Below, one piece after another: positions 8,612 to 17,374 of a stretch of DNA of 25,931 nt (its first letter is position 1; each line of letters opens with the position of its first letter). The notes below the pieces were generated by a model. It searched no databases, was not told where the DNA came from, and saw only the letters and a list, made by a program, of their open reading frames with translations. Origin of the DNA: Amoeboradix gromovi (lineage: Eukaryota > Sanchytriomycota > Sanchytriomycetes > Sanchytriales > Sanchytriaceae); assembly GCA_018985225.1 (NCBI GenBank), contig JADGIF010000055.1, positions 1 to 25,931 on the forward strand, written 5' to 3'. The position numbers were made by a program, and so were the translations under genes.

Positions 8612-11017
8612 TTATTCAACTTTTAACGAGCCATCGAGATTATCAGATGAATCCGATTTGCTTTGCTTTAGTGTCAAACCTTCTTCTGCCTCTAAAATAG
8701 ACTTTTTTCTCCTTCTCATGTTATTTATTGCATACCTTTCTGCCATTTCTAGTGTGTCTACGGCCAGACTGTCATCCGAAGCAAACTCCTCTTCAATTTT
8801 TAAATTTAATCTTGACTTTGCAATTAGTATCTCTATAGGATAGTTTATGTTTGCAATGCACTTTTCGATCGCATTGTGCACTTCATTTCCTGCCACAAAT
8901 ATTTCATCTAAGTGAGTTTATAACATACACTGAAACCTCTCAATGTTTACCATACTCGGTAGTAGTTCTAACAGTTTTTGGAGGGTTATCAGAGTTTGCT
9001 GTATATCTGACAGTCTTTTTAATCTGATTTGATAGGATTCAAGATCAAAAACATCCAAATCAGTTGCTAATTCGACTAGCCTGATTTGGTCAGATATCTG
9101 AGCTAGCACTCTTTGAACATCTTCGTCAGATGAGCAAGTTTTAATATCGCCAATTTCCCTTAACTGGGTTTCCAGATTGGTGCTGCAAATAGACATGATC
9201 TTAATAAATAAGTCCTCTAGTTTGGATTGAGATGTTGATCTAATAGCTGCTATGCTTATCTCCACTTTGGTTATTTCAGTGTTGTTGGAAATCTCATTGG
9301 AAAAAGCACGTAGAGCTTCAAATCTAAAGATATTTCCACGCAAATCAAGAACTTTCAAGGCATAAAAATTTCTCACCCCTTCTCCCAAAGCAAACAGACT
9401 GTTGAAATGCAATTTGCAATAAGCCAAAGACAGTGATTTTAATTTGGTGTTTTTAGAAAGTGATTTTTGAATATATCTGGAATATTCGTCTCTTTCCTCT
9501 GTCTTTCTACTTTTTTCGTTTTTTCTCAAATCTACAAAATCTTCTTCACATCCACCGATCATATTGTGGCTTAAATCCAATATTTCTAAACAGTTGTTTT
9601 CAGAAATGGATTCGAATATGGTCTCACAACTAGTACATTCTATCATATTATGACTAAGATTAAGTTGGCGAATAGTATTGTCCGTTTTTAATAAGTCGCA
9701 CAACATAAATATGCCATGGCGAATTACATTGTGGCTTAAATCCAAAACCCACAAACCGTTTTTGCCTTGGACCTGATCATTTAAATAAACAGCCGAAAGC
9801 TTTTGTAATTTTTCCTCTAAATCTACGTCTTTTTCTCTTATTAAATCCCTTGCGGTTCTTTCAACGAATTTAACGTACTTTTTCTCTTGTTTTGGATCAT
9901 AAACGTAAGAGCTAAACAGCCTTAATAATCCAAAACAAGCAACCTCGTCAATGGAATTTTTTCTAAGTGATAAGTAACGAATATTGCTATTTTTAACACC
10001 AGCAGCCAAGGACTGTAGCTGAAAGACTGTGTTTAGTTCCATATTATCAAGTTTCAATGTCTGAAGACCTTGAAAAATTAGGTTGGATTGAGATAGAGCA
10101 TTCTGTTTTTGAATTTGAAAACAGGTGCTTAAGCAGTTGAGTGTCTTCTGTTCCTTCATTGAGATTCCAGAAAGATCTAGGGATCTGATCCCTTTCAATT
10201 TATGTAAAGTTTCGCACAATCTTCGAATGCCCGCATCTGTGACCATGTTATTATCGGATATGTCAAGTACTTGCAGTGTGACAGAAGTCTCTATTCCACA
10301 CAATATCATTGTAAGCCGCTCATCATTTAAGCTACAGTTTCGAACTTGCAAGGACTCCAATCCAAAATCGTAGAAAAGAATGCCGGAAAGGACAGTTATC
10401 ACACTGAAGGCGCTTAAGTTGACTCCCTTCAAGTCAAATCTAACCGACCCTGATCCGGCCTTCTCAAGCCTGTCTACCACAATTGGAAGTGGCTCTACAT
10501 TTTTATTGGAGCAAACTTGTATATACAGCTGTAATATTTTATCAGGACTCATCTTAATATTGTGGTGCTCATATTTCAAATCTTCATCTTCCTTCTCGGC
10601 TACCCTTGGAAACATTTCTAGCAAGAACTGAACTTTCTTAAATTTCTTCATATCCACTAGCGTGGAAGATGAGAGACTTTCTTTTTCAGTCTCTTCCGAT
10701 CTTGTATCAATAGACCCAACCCTCTTCAAGACCTTTGCCAGCAACCTAGTTTTTAGCTTCTCTTTCGGAGTGTTTTTAATTTTTAAAATAGATTTTGAAT
10801 TTTTCAGCTTGGATAAATCGGAATTTGTGCTAGAGTAATACATATACTCTCCATCTTCGCTGTATTTAACGTTTTCGGGTAGAACCTTTTCTTCCAAGTT
10901 AATTTGAGTAATTTTCTTTACTCTGCTTCTTTTTTTTGTTTTTAATGAAGTAGTTCTTATATAGTTTGTAATCTCTTCAAAGTCATTTTTTGATATATCT
11001 TCAATATCATTTTCCAT
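8612..11017 (-). CDS. RNI-type LRR protein with SILK and RVxF motifs, possible PP1 regulator (PPP1R37-like), two exons
   Basis: Exons 11017-8929 and 8907-8612 join across a 21-nt intron to give 794 residues. The N-terminal 150 residues are basic and contain SILK (76-79) and KKVQF (127-131), the two classical docking motifs for protein phosphatase 1, in the usual order. Next comes a helical linker (SPDKILQLYIQVC) and then about a dozen ribonuclease-inhibitor-type LRRs up to about residue 600 (VLDISDNNM, VLDLSHNVI, QLNLSHNMI, ILDLSHNMI, VLDLRGNIF). The C-terminus is helical and charged, completed by exon 2. The layout agrees with PPP1R37-type proteins and their fungal counterparts; the assignment rests on architecture. 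The first ATG is at 11017: an open frame extends further upstream only with a TTG, and an in-frame TGA lies beyond. It diverges from the tropomyosin genes. Confidence 0.78.
8908..8928 (-). other. 21-nt spliceosomal intron
   Basis: Starts GTATGTTATAAAC and ends TCACTTAG, phase 1 (codon T|AT, Tyr). GTATGT is the canonical fungal donor. Retention gives an in-frame TAA four codons into the readthrough. Splicing continues into a 97-codon charged tail whose frame is open from the acceptor onward; that segment has no ATG near its start, which supports it being an exon rather than a separate gene. Confidence 0.82.
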
Positions 11018-11462
11018 TGAGGCTTTCAATTCTGAACTTTCAACAAATTTAAGATAGACTCACGCATACTCTGTGAGGGATGAGCTTGCGCGGTTCAATC
11101 GTTTTTCATAATCCTATTGACAGCAAGAATGTAATGTTTACACAGCTCAGAGGTCTTATTCTTGCAATGTGAAGCATTAGTAAATTTATTATTCTCAATC
11201 TTGCAAAACTATTGCTGTAAGTCTTAGCCAAGTTTTATGTTCGATGTCTTACATTTCAAGGAATTCATATACACCATTCAACAATTGATTTTTTTTGATT
11301 TAGCCTAGTATTATATTTGAGGTCTCATTTGGCAATTACCATATGAATAGCCACGTTAGTGTTATGCGGAAGTAGGATTCAAAAAACCAATAGATGATAT
11401 TTGTGCTACGATTTAGACGTAATCAAGTAACAAAATGTGATGACCCAGTCTAAAACACTTCG
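11018..11462. promoter_or_regulatory. 445-bp divergent intergenic region with two repeat fragments
   Basis: This separates the start of the LRR gene (-) from the first tropomyosin (+) and must hold both promoters. It contains two directly repeated matches to the dispersed repeat: 11213-11264 (TTAGCCAAGTTTTATGTTCG) and 11297-11330 (TTAGCCTAGTATTATATTTG), 83 bp apart. A poly-T run (TTTTTTTT at about 11289-11296) sits between them. I see no RNA gene, no convincing TATA box and no open frame of note. Confidence 0.6.
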
Positions 11463-11948
11463 ATGGACAAATTGAAAGATAAACTTCAGTCATTAAGAAT
11501 TGAAGCAGACCAAAACAACGAACGAGCATTAAAGGCTGAGCAGCAATTAAGACAGACTCAAGATCAACTGAGAGAAAACGAACAGCAACTGATTGCTGCT
11601 ACAAACAAACAGAAACTTTTGGAACAGGAAGTTTCTAGAGTAGAGGGAAGATTGCAGGACTCTCAAGGAAAAGCATCCCAGCAGGCTAATAATGATCAAG
11701 AGATTGACAACTTAAAGAGAAAGATCAGACTATTGGAGCAGGAAAATAGTCAAAAAGACAGCCAATTACAAAATGTGACTAGTAAGTTGAGAGAGGTTGA
11801 AAACAAGGCGGAAGAATTTGAAAGAAAATCCTTATCTTTGGAAGCTTTCAAGTTGGATTTGGAAAAGAAGAATACGGATTTAGAATCAAAATACTTGCAA
11901 ATCAAAAAGGACTTGGACCATACGTTGGCAACTATTGAAGATTTATGA
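11463..11948 (+). CDS. Tropomyosin, short form (161 aa)
   Basis: A fully coiled-coil protein of 161 residues starting MDKLKDKLQSL and ending TLATIEDL, with an unbroken heptad pattern and no proline. The length equals that of S. pombe Cdc8 and S. cerevisiae Tpm2 (161 residues), i.e. four actin-length periods of about 40 residues. Tropomyosins polymerise end to end along formin-nucleated actin filaments and control myosin access in cables and the cytokinetic ring. The start is at the first ATG and matches the conserved family N-terminus. The stop is TGA, with AATAAA at 11956-11961. A longer paralogue follows 104 bp downstream on the same strand, with its own poly(A) signal between, so this is tandem duplication and not an operon. 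Confidence 0.93.
   Translation: MDKLKDKLQSLRIEADQNNERALKAEQQLRQTQDQLRENEQQLIAATNKQKLLEQEVSRVEGRLQDSQGKASQQANNDQEIDNLKRKIRLLEQENSQKDSQLQNVTSKLREVENKAEEFERKSLSLEAFKLDLEKKNTDLESKYLQIKKDLDHTLATIEDL
11811..11870 (+). repeat. 60-bp tract identical to 12521-12580 in the paralogue
   Basis: Twenty codons (EEFERKSLSLEAFKLDLEKK) are identical at every base between the two tropomyosin genes. On both sides the genes differ at many synonymous positions. The identity ends abruptly, after GCG/ACC on the left and before AATACG/TATACC on the right. Confidence 0.95.
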
Positions 11949-12052
11949 TTTTATTAATAAAGAATATTTTAAAATCTTCTTGACTTCTGGCCTGGTGCTT
12001 TCAATTTGACATCGCTATTCTATCAACGCACGTCTTCTAGGCCAAAACGAAA

Positions 12053-12658
12053 ATGGATAAATTGAAAGAGAGATTGAATGTCTTAAAGTTATCCGAAGAG
12101 CAAGCGACTGAACGCGCTGCTAAACTAGAGGGTCAATTGAAACTAGCTCAGGACCAATTGCGCGAACGGGAACAAGAGTTGATCAGCTCTCAAAACCGAG
12201 TCAAGTTGATTGAACAAGATTTGACTCGCGCAGAGTCTAGATTACAGGACTCGAACAAACAAAGTGCTGTTGACCAATTGCGTGAAAAGGAAAATCAGTT
12301 TAACCAAGCTCAAAACAGAATCAAAATGTTGGAATTGGAAAACTCGAAATTGGAATCTCGACTAGTTGACGCGCAAGGAAAAGCTTCTCAACAGGCTACT
12401 CATGATCAGGAGACTGATAACTTGAAGCGTAAGATCAAGTTGTTAGAGCAAGAAACTACTCAGAAAGAGAGCCAATTAAATGCCATTAACTTAAAGTTGC
12501 GTGATTCTCAAACTAAAACCGAAGAATTTGAAAGAAAATCCTTATCTTTGGAAGCTTTCAAGTTGGATTTGGAAAAGAAGTATACCGATTTAGAATCCAA
12601 ATATTTACAAACCAAGACAGATTTGGAGCATACATTGGCTACCCTCGAAGACTTGTAA
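12053..12658 (+). CDS. Tropomyosin, long form (201 aa)
   Basis: A coiled coil of 201 residues, MDKLKERLNVL to TLATLEDL, paralogous to the preceding gene along its whole length. It is exactly 40 residues longer because one period is present twice: residues 34-66 and 74-106 both read DQLRE-x-(E/N)...QNR(V/I)K..(E)...ESRL.D. It would therefore span five periods on actin where the short form spans four, paralleling Tpm1 (199) and Tpm2 (161) of S. cerevisiae. The UAA stop is part of TAATAAA, so the poly(A) signal overlaps the stop. The gene converges on exportin-1 with only 31 bp between stops, so mature transcripts must overlap in antisense. Confidence 0.93.
   Translation: MDKLKERLNVLKLSEEQATERAAKLEGQLKLAQDQLREREQELISSQNRVKLIEQDLTRAESRLQDSNKQSAVDQLREKENQFNQAQNRIKMLELENSKLESRLVDAQGKASQQATHDQETDNLKRKIKLLEQETTQKESQLNAINLKLRDSQTKTEEFERKSLSLEAFKLDLEKKYTDLESKYLQTKTDLEHTLATLEDL
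12152..12391 (+). repeat. Internal 40-codon tandem duplication in the long tropomyosin
   Basis: Two 120-bp units, 12152-12271 and 12272-12391, encode homologous 40-residue periods beginning DQLRERE and DQLREKE. They are clearly diverged in DNA, so the duplication is not recent. The short paralogue has a single corresponding unit. Confidence 0.85.
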
Positions 12659-12662
12659 TAAA
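12657..12662 (+). terminator. Poly(A) signal overlapping long-tropomyosin stop
   Basis: AATAAA shares its first two bases with the UAA stop at 12656-12658. It faces the signal of the convergent exportin gene at 12686-12691. Confidence 0.6.
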
Positions 12663-12685
12663 TGTAATTGCACTGATCTGAATGA

Positions 12686-12691
12686 TTTATT
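12686..12691 (-). terminator. Poly(A) signal overlapping exportin-1 stop
   Basis: On the minus strand TAATAAAT follows the last Ser codon, so AATAAA shares bases with the UAA stop at 12690-12692. Its cleavage site would fall at or beyond the tropomyosin stop. Confidence 0.6.
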
Positions 12692-15604
12692 ATGACATTC
12701 TTGTTATCTCTACATCGTCTTCCCCTCCAAATTCCTTCAATGTAATCAAGAAATCATTCACATGTTGTTTAAAATGAACATCGTCACCACTCCAAGTAAA
12801 TAATCCTTTTACAAATACCTGTATTGAATTAGGTGTTCTGTGAGGATAGGCATTAGCTAATGTAGTACTTAACCAGTCAAACAAGTATTGGTGATTGCTA
12901 ATTCCTGCGTCTCCATTATGAATCATAACTTTGATCTGATTGCTATTTATTAATAAAAACATGGTCCTTAATACGTTGCACTGCTCAGTAAATCCTAAAT
13001 TAGCGTTTATATACCTGCTTTATGATCTGCATCAGTCAAAACATAAAATATGTCCTGCAGCAGTCCTAGGAAGAACTGCTGATAGAATGCTGTGCTGGAA
13101 TCGCTCTCAGTAGCTGCTATCTTTTGTAGCAATATCATGCATATCTCTAGGCCGAGCTCCATGACGTCTGTTTGAGTGTGTTTAAATCCCCACGCGATGC
13201 TATCAAGAAGTAATTTAAACTGCTCTGGGTTTAATTTGTAAATAGCTTGAAAACAATGTTGCACTGTTGATTTCAATACGATGTAAAATCCTATACGATG
13301 TTCAGGAAACTCGCTAAAATCTGTATTAATCATATTTAACGTATTACTGAATAAATAATCAAATATATCGAATATATAGTCTATCATCTGTCCTTGTACA
13401 CTATCAATCAACCCACTAAATAGCACTAGTAGCTCTGCTTCTTTGAGCGTTGGAGGCAAGGACTTCTCGATTGTAATAAAAGGTCCAAAGACTGTGGGTG
13501 CTATGGTGTGGCATATAAATGGCTTTTGAGTGTCCCCACTAGATCTGCAAAATGTTGAGAATAGTTTTAGCGTTTCTTTTTTTACAGATCTCCAATACTT
13601 AACAATTGCAGCTGCAGGACCTATTTGGGGGTTTGAAGAACAATAATTGGTAATTAACGTACTGCAAAGCTCGTACATCTTAATCAAATCACCCATTAAC
13701 AAATTAATTTGAACATGAAATGCATCTTTAATAGTGCTGCACGCACTTTTATTTATTTGCAGGATATGCGATGTCAATTTTACAGTTTCCATTTGTTCAA
13801 ATTGCTGTATATTTAACTTCAGCTGCTCTAGCACGTTCTGGAAAGCGGTGTTGGGATTGTTCATCAGTTCTTGGCAGTATCGCTCTTGCAAATTGGGATT
13901 AGCACAGTTTATGATCAGTCCAATACCTTGATATACACTACATATCTGCTGCGTATTCAAATCGCTGATTATGACAGACACATTAGTTAGAACAGCTTCA
14001 ATAAACGGGATGGGGTCCTCGCTTCTGGATTGTACTAATTCCAGTTTACACTGCGACTCACATATAGTTATAAATGTGTCGCATGCCATATCTTGTACCC
14101 CTTGATGAGATTCGTGCATAAACTCAAACAACTTGTTGATTACAGTTTTGAGAAACTTATAATGCTTTCTAAGAAATTGTGGGTATTGACCACATACATA
14201 CATAATATTAGCAGCTATAACAGCCTTTGTATCTTTTCCTCTCTTGGATTCAACTAAGGTCAACAATTCTCTAATAACATGAACCAAATATCTTTTTTCC
14301 GCTTCCTCATCCATGCTACCACTTATGGTTCCCACTGCCCAGCACAACTGATTTAACTCATCCCTGTTAAAGTGATTAACATGGCAGATCATATCCAGTT
14401 TAGCGGTAAATATTGTCTCGGTGTCCTGTGGATCCAACTGACAGAGGTTCTTTAATAAATTCTTCATCGATGCGTACAATTGAAGAGACTCGGTGTCTTT
14501 AACCTCCTCCCTAACTACTTCGTTCTCATCATTTGTTACTAACAAGACTTCTTTAGGTCTAACCATTTTTGATATTGCCAAATGGCGTGCCTCAGTCAAT
14601 ATTGGGGAATACAGAGCAATTCTATGTGGTTCGACTGGACTACCAATTAAAGAGTGGGTTATAAAAAGCCATCCCTCTAAACAAACTTTAAACGTTTCTA
14701 CATCGTCAATTTTAGAAATTTGAAAATAAATTTGAATTGCGTGATTAAACTGATTGGATTGCTCGATAAAAGGCAGTGATTTCACGATGGCGCTAGTAAT
14801 GAACAGCGAAATAGATTGGGCAAGTGTTTCATCTGCAATATTTGACTGAATCTGAATAATCAACATTTCAAATAGTTTAGAATTTTCAACCGATTTATCA
14901 GGAATGTTCATTATTTCATTGCAACATCTGATAACATCCAAAGGATATTGCTTAAGAAATTTTAGCAAAAGATCAATAAGGTCTGTTTCGTAAATAAAGC
15001 CGACTGGAATCCAGACCAAAAAACGTAAAATACACTGCAAAGTCGATTGAACCAAAGACGGTGAGGGTTCTTTCTGTAAAACCTGATGGCAGAGGTAGAA
15101 TATGTCAGTGAACTCTTTGTTGAACTGTTCCTTTGACTTTTGTTGCTTTTGGGTAGTCATGGAGCTAAATTCAAAGATCTCTTCACTAAGAAGTTTGAGA
15201 AACTTGAGATGATTTTCACATAATAAAACAGATGATTTAGCACTAGTTATCAGATCATTAATAAAAGACGGCATCCATTCATGCTTCAGAATTGCAATCA
15301 TCGTAAGATGCAACTTGCTTAAAACAGGGAAGGAATGCTGATTTACCATTAAATTCATTAAAAAAGATTTCAAACCTTGTTGCTGATCCTGCGGAATCAC
15401 TTTATAATGAGATTTAATAAAATTTGAGAGAACATTAAGCGCGATAACTTTCGACTGATCCTGCTTGCACGTACCTAAAATTACATCACAATTAGTCCAT
15501 GAGTTGGGGTCATTCTGAAATTGTTCCAACTCTCGCATTGCAGCGGAATCACCAATCGTAGCCTGCTGTACCAAGGCATCAAATTTATCAACATCAAGAG
15601 TCAT
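12690..15604 (-). CDS. XPO1: Exportin-1 (CRM1/XPO1), two exons
   Basis: Exons 15604-13015 and 12994-12690 encode 964 residues of HEAT repeats. CRM1 binds Ran-GTP and leucine-rich export signals and carries cargo out through nuclear pores. Diagnostic stretches are the NES-groove region NKLFEFMHESHQGVQDMACD at 490-509, nearly identical to other eukaryotes, the EDPIPFIEAVLTNV segment shortly after, and the C-terminal VFVKGLFTWSGDDVHFKQHV block followed by DFLITLKEFGGED from exon 2. Cys508 is equivalent to the leptomycin-reactive cysteine (human Cys528). The intron lies between HKAG and FTEQCNVL, which aligns with the HTAGLTMHASIL of animals and proves the join. The protein stops soon after the last HEAT repeat and lacks the acidic C-terminal extension of about 35 residues seen in human CRM1. 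It shares a 153-bp divergent promoter with the ankyrin gene. Confidence 0.95.
12995..13014 (-). other. 20-nt spliceosomal intron
   Basis: GTATATAAACGCTAATTTAG, phase 1 (G|GA, Gly). It has a branch-site-like CTAAT five bases before the AG. Retention produces UAA as the second new codon. Removal restores the conserved CRM1 sequence on both sides, which makes this the best supported of the six short introns. Confidence 0.93.
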
Positions 15605-15757
15605 GTATCAACGGGGAAGTTCTGGAAATTTGTAAAAATCCAGATGAGTTGTATCAACAACGCAAGACAGTTGATTAATTGTTGTTACTCTACAGAGCTT
15701 CTGTATCAAAACTTTTGGTTAAAGCAATTATAATTCTGAAATCTCCTTTTTTATTGG
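15605..15757. promoter_or_regulatory. Bidirectional promoter, exportin-1 / ankyrin gene
   Basis: 153 bp lie between the two divergent ATGs. There is an AT-rich tract just before the ankyrin start (CTCCTTTTTTATTGG). The minus strand of this tract reads CCAATAAAAAAGG, so CCAAT is present about 5 bp upstream of that gene, too close to the ATG to be a normal CCAAT box. No palindrome stands out. Confidence 0.45.
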
Positions 15758-17299
15758 ATGACCTCGACGTTGAGAGAAATCATCGACTCCAATGACTCTG
15801 AAATGCTTGAGAAATATCTACAAAAACATCCGGATCAGATCAATATGTGCGTGGCTTCATCTAAGTCATATCCTGCCCATTTGGTTGTAAAAAAGAAATC
15901 AGTAGACATGGTTAAAGTCCTAATTAAGCTTGGCGCTCAATGGGATTTAGAAGAATTGAAACTACCAAATCATATCCCACTATTCTATTGCATAGAGTTA
16001 GATTCTTACGAAATATTATTTGAGATAGCTGCAAATCACAAGAAGCTGCTGAACTGCGTGGACAGTGAAGGATTCACAGTTATCCATCAGATGGTAATAA
16101 AGGGAAGATCCGATCGGCTAGAAGAGCTAGCGCTCAGATATAACAACTTACCATTATTTGCAAAACTATTAAATCAGGCCGATTACGACAATGTTAACCC
16201 ACTTATACTTTCTACCATGTATGGCCATTCAAGTTTTGCAAATGCTATTTTAAAAATTGGCAAAGGCCTGGTAAGCGTTAATGAGCAAATCAGTAACACT
16301 GTTAAAATTAAGTCAACATCATATCCCAAAGGTTTCACGGCCCTACATATTGCTGCAGCCATTGGCGATCTAGACTTGGTGTCTCTTCTTATTCGCTACA
16401 ATGCTGTGGAAATTGAAAATGTTCCAATGTGTTTGGGTAAACCTTCCTCGGTTATTGGAATCTTGAAAACCACTAATTTAAGACAGGAAAAGAATATAAG
16501 AAGAGCTCTTAAGAATAAGGGACTGATAAATAGCATCCCGGCTAACTCAACGAGCGACTTCGGAAAAGTTGTTATCCTACCTGAAACAGAAACAAAAGTC
16601 GGCACTCTGCAAAAAAGAAGCAGGTCTAAATCCCCCACAACTCCACCATTTAAAAGAAAACTGCTTGAAAAAGTGAAGGGTAAAGTAGCGGTTGGAAAAA
16701 AGCTATTGCCAGTTACCTTGAGACCCAGCGCCACTGACAGGGTAATAAATACTCTCCAAACATTACCGAATAACATGAATGACGATGACCTTCAGGATTT
16801 AATATTCAGCGGGCCTGTAAATAAAACTGCTAGAAATACAAGACCTCTGCTGTTTAAGATAGAAAACTCGAAACCCGTAACAAATTCCATTGTTGCTGGT
16901 AAGCTTTTTACGCAGTTAAAGATTCATTTGAGCAGAATGAGTAATGTTAAAATAACTGATGGATTTGAGAAGTTCACAGCTTTAGTTCTGATAATTCGTA
17001 GCTTATTAACAGAATCGAAAGAGACTGCTGTTCAAAATATATGGATACTGCACACAGATGATGCCAAAAAGTACCAAGTAAAACGAAAAGAAAACACGAT
17101 TGTGGTCAAAACGAATATAAAAGTAGATGAAGATGACCATTTGAATGGATCAAAGGAAATTGGATTCATATGTCCACTTTCAGCACTGTTTGTTTTGTCA
17201 TCATTAATGAAAGATAAATTAATTGATAGCTTTAGGGATATGCTTTCGCGACTATTTGAAGATCAACTGCGAACAAGTAATGACTATAAAATGTTCTAG
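15758..17299 (+). CDS. Ankyrin-repeat protein with unidentified C-terminal domain
   Basis: 513 residues. Residues 1-220 hold about five to six degenerate ankyrin repeats; the clearest is KGFTALHIAAAIGDLDLVSL (191-210), others being SYPAHLVVKKKSVDMVKVLI and GFTVIHQMVIKGRSDRLEEL. Residues 285-330 are strongly basic (KRSRSKSPTTPPFKRKLLEK), a possible nuclear localisation signal. Residues about 360-505 appear folded, with alternating strands and helices (LLFKIENSKPVTNSIVAGKL, FICPLSALFVLSSLMKD), but I recognise no family. There is no membrane segment or signal peptide. Its role is unknown; ankyrin repeats imply protein binding. ATG at 15758 is the first start. AATAAA follows the stop at 17306-17311, and the PMT gene starts 75 bp after the stop. 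Confidence 0.8.
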   Translation: MTSTLREIIDSNDSEMLEKYLQKHPDQINMCVASSKSYPAHLVVKKKSVDMVKVLIKLGAQWDLEELKLPNHIPLFYCIELDSYEILFEIAANHKKLLNCVDSEGFTVIHQMVIKGRSDRLEELALRYNNLPLFAKLLNQADYDNVNPLILSTMYGHSSFANAILKIGKGLVSVNEQISNTVKIKSTSYPKGFTALHIAAAIGDLDLVSLLIRYNAVEIENVPMCLGKPSSVIGILKTTNLRQEKNIRRALKNKGLINSIPANSTSDFGKVVILPETETKVGTLQKRSRSKSPTTPPFKRKLLEKVKGKVAVGKKLLPVTLRPSATDRVINTLQTLPNNMNDDDLQDLIFSGPVNKTARNTRPLLFKIENSKPVTNSIVAGKLFTQLKIHLSRMSNVKITDGFEKFTALVLIIRSLLTESKETAVQNIWILHTDDAKKYQVKRKENTIVVKTNIKVDEDDHLNGSKEIGFICPLSALFVLSSLMKDKLIDSFRDMLSRLFEDQLRTSNDYKMF

Positions 17300-17374
17300 C
17301 ATGTTAATAAATACCATCACCAGTAATAAGAACAACTTTTTTAAACCAAGGGATATTTCTCAAACAAGTTTTTT

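Noticed and set aside
11018-11029. Four-codon extension of the LRR gene to 11029
   Set aside because: That position is TTG; the first ATG is at 11017 and an in-frame TGA lies upstream.
11085-11095. GCGGTTCAATCG resembling a tRNA B box
   Set aside because: No A box or cloverleaf arms in the 60 bases upstream.
11266-11385. Possible third copy of the nuclease relic in the LRR/tropomyosin intergenic region
   Set aside because: TCTCATTTGG and GTAGGATTCAAAA resemble copy 2, but ribbon cysteines and the RDxxAA block are not recoverable; too weak to call.
12660-12725. A further 3' exon for exportin-1 via GTAGAG...CATTCAG (36 nt)
   Set aside because: The resulting frame runs antisense through the end of the tropomyosin gene, ends within a few codons and does not resemble the CRM1 tail.
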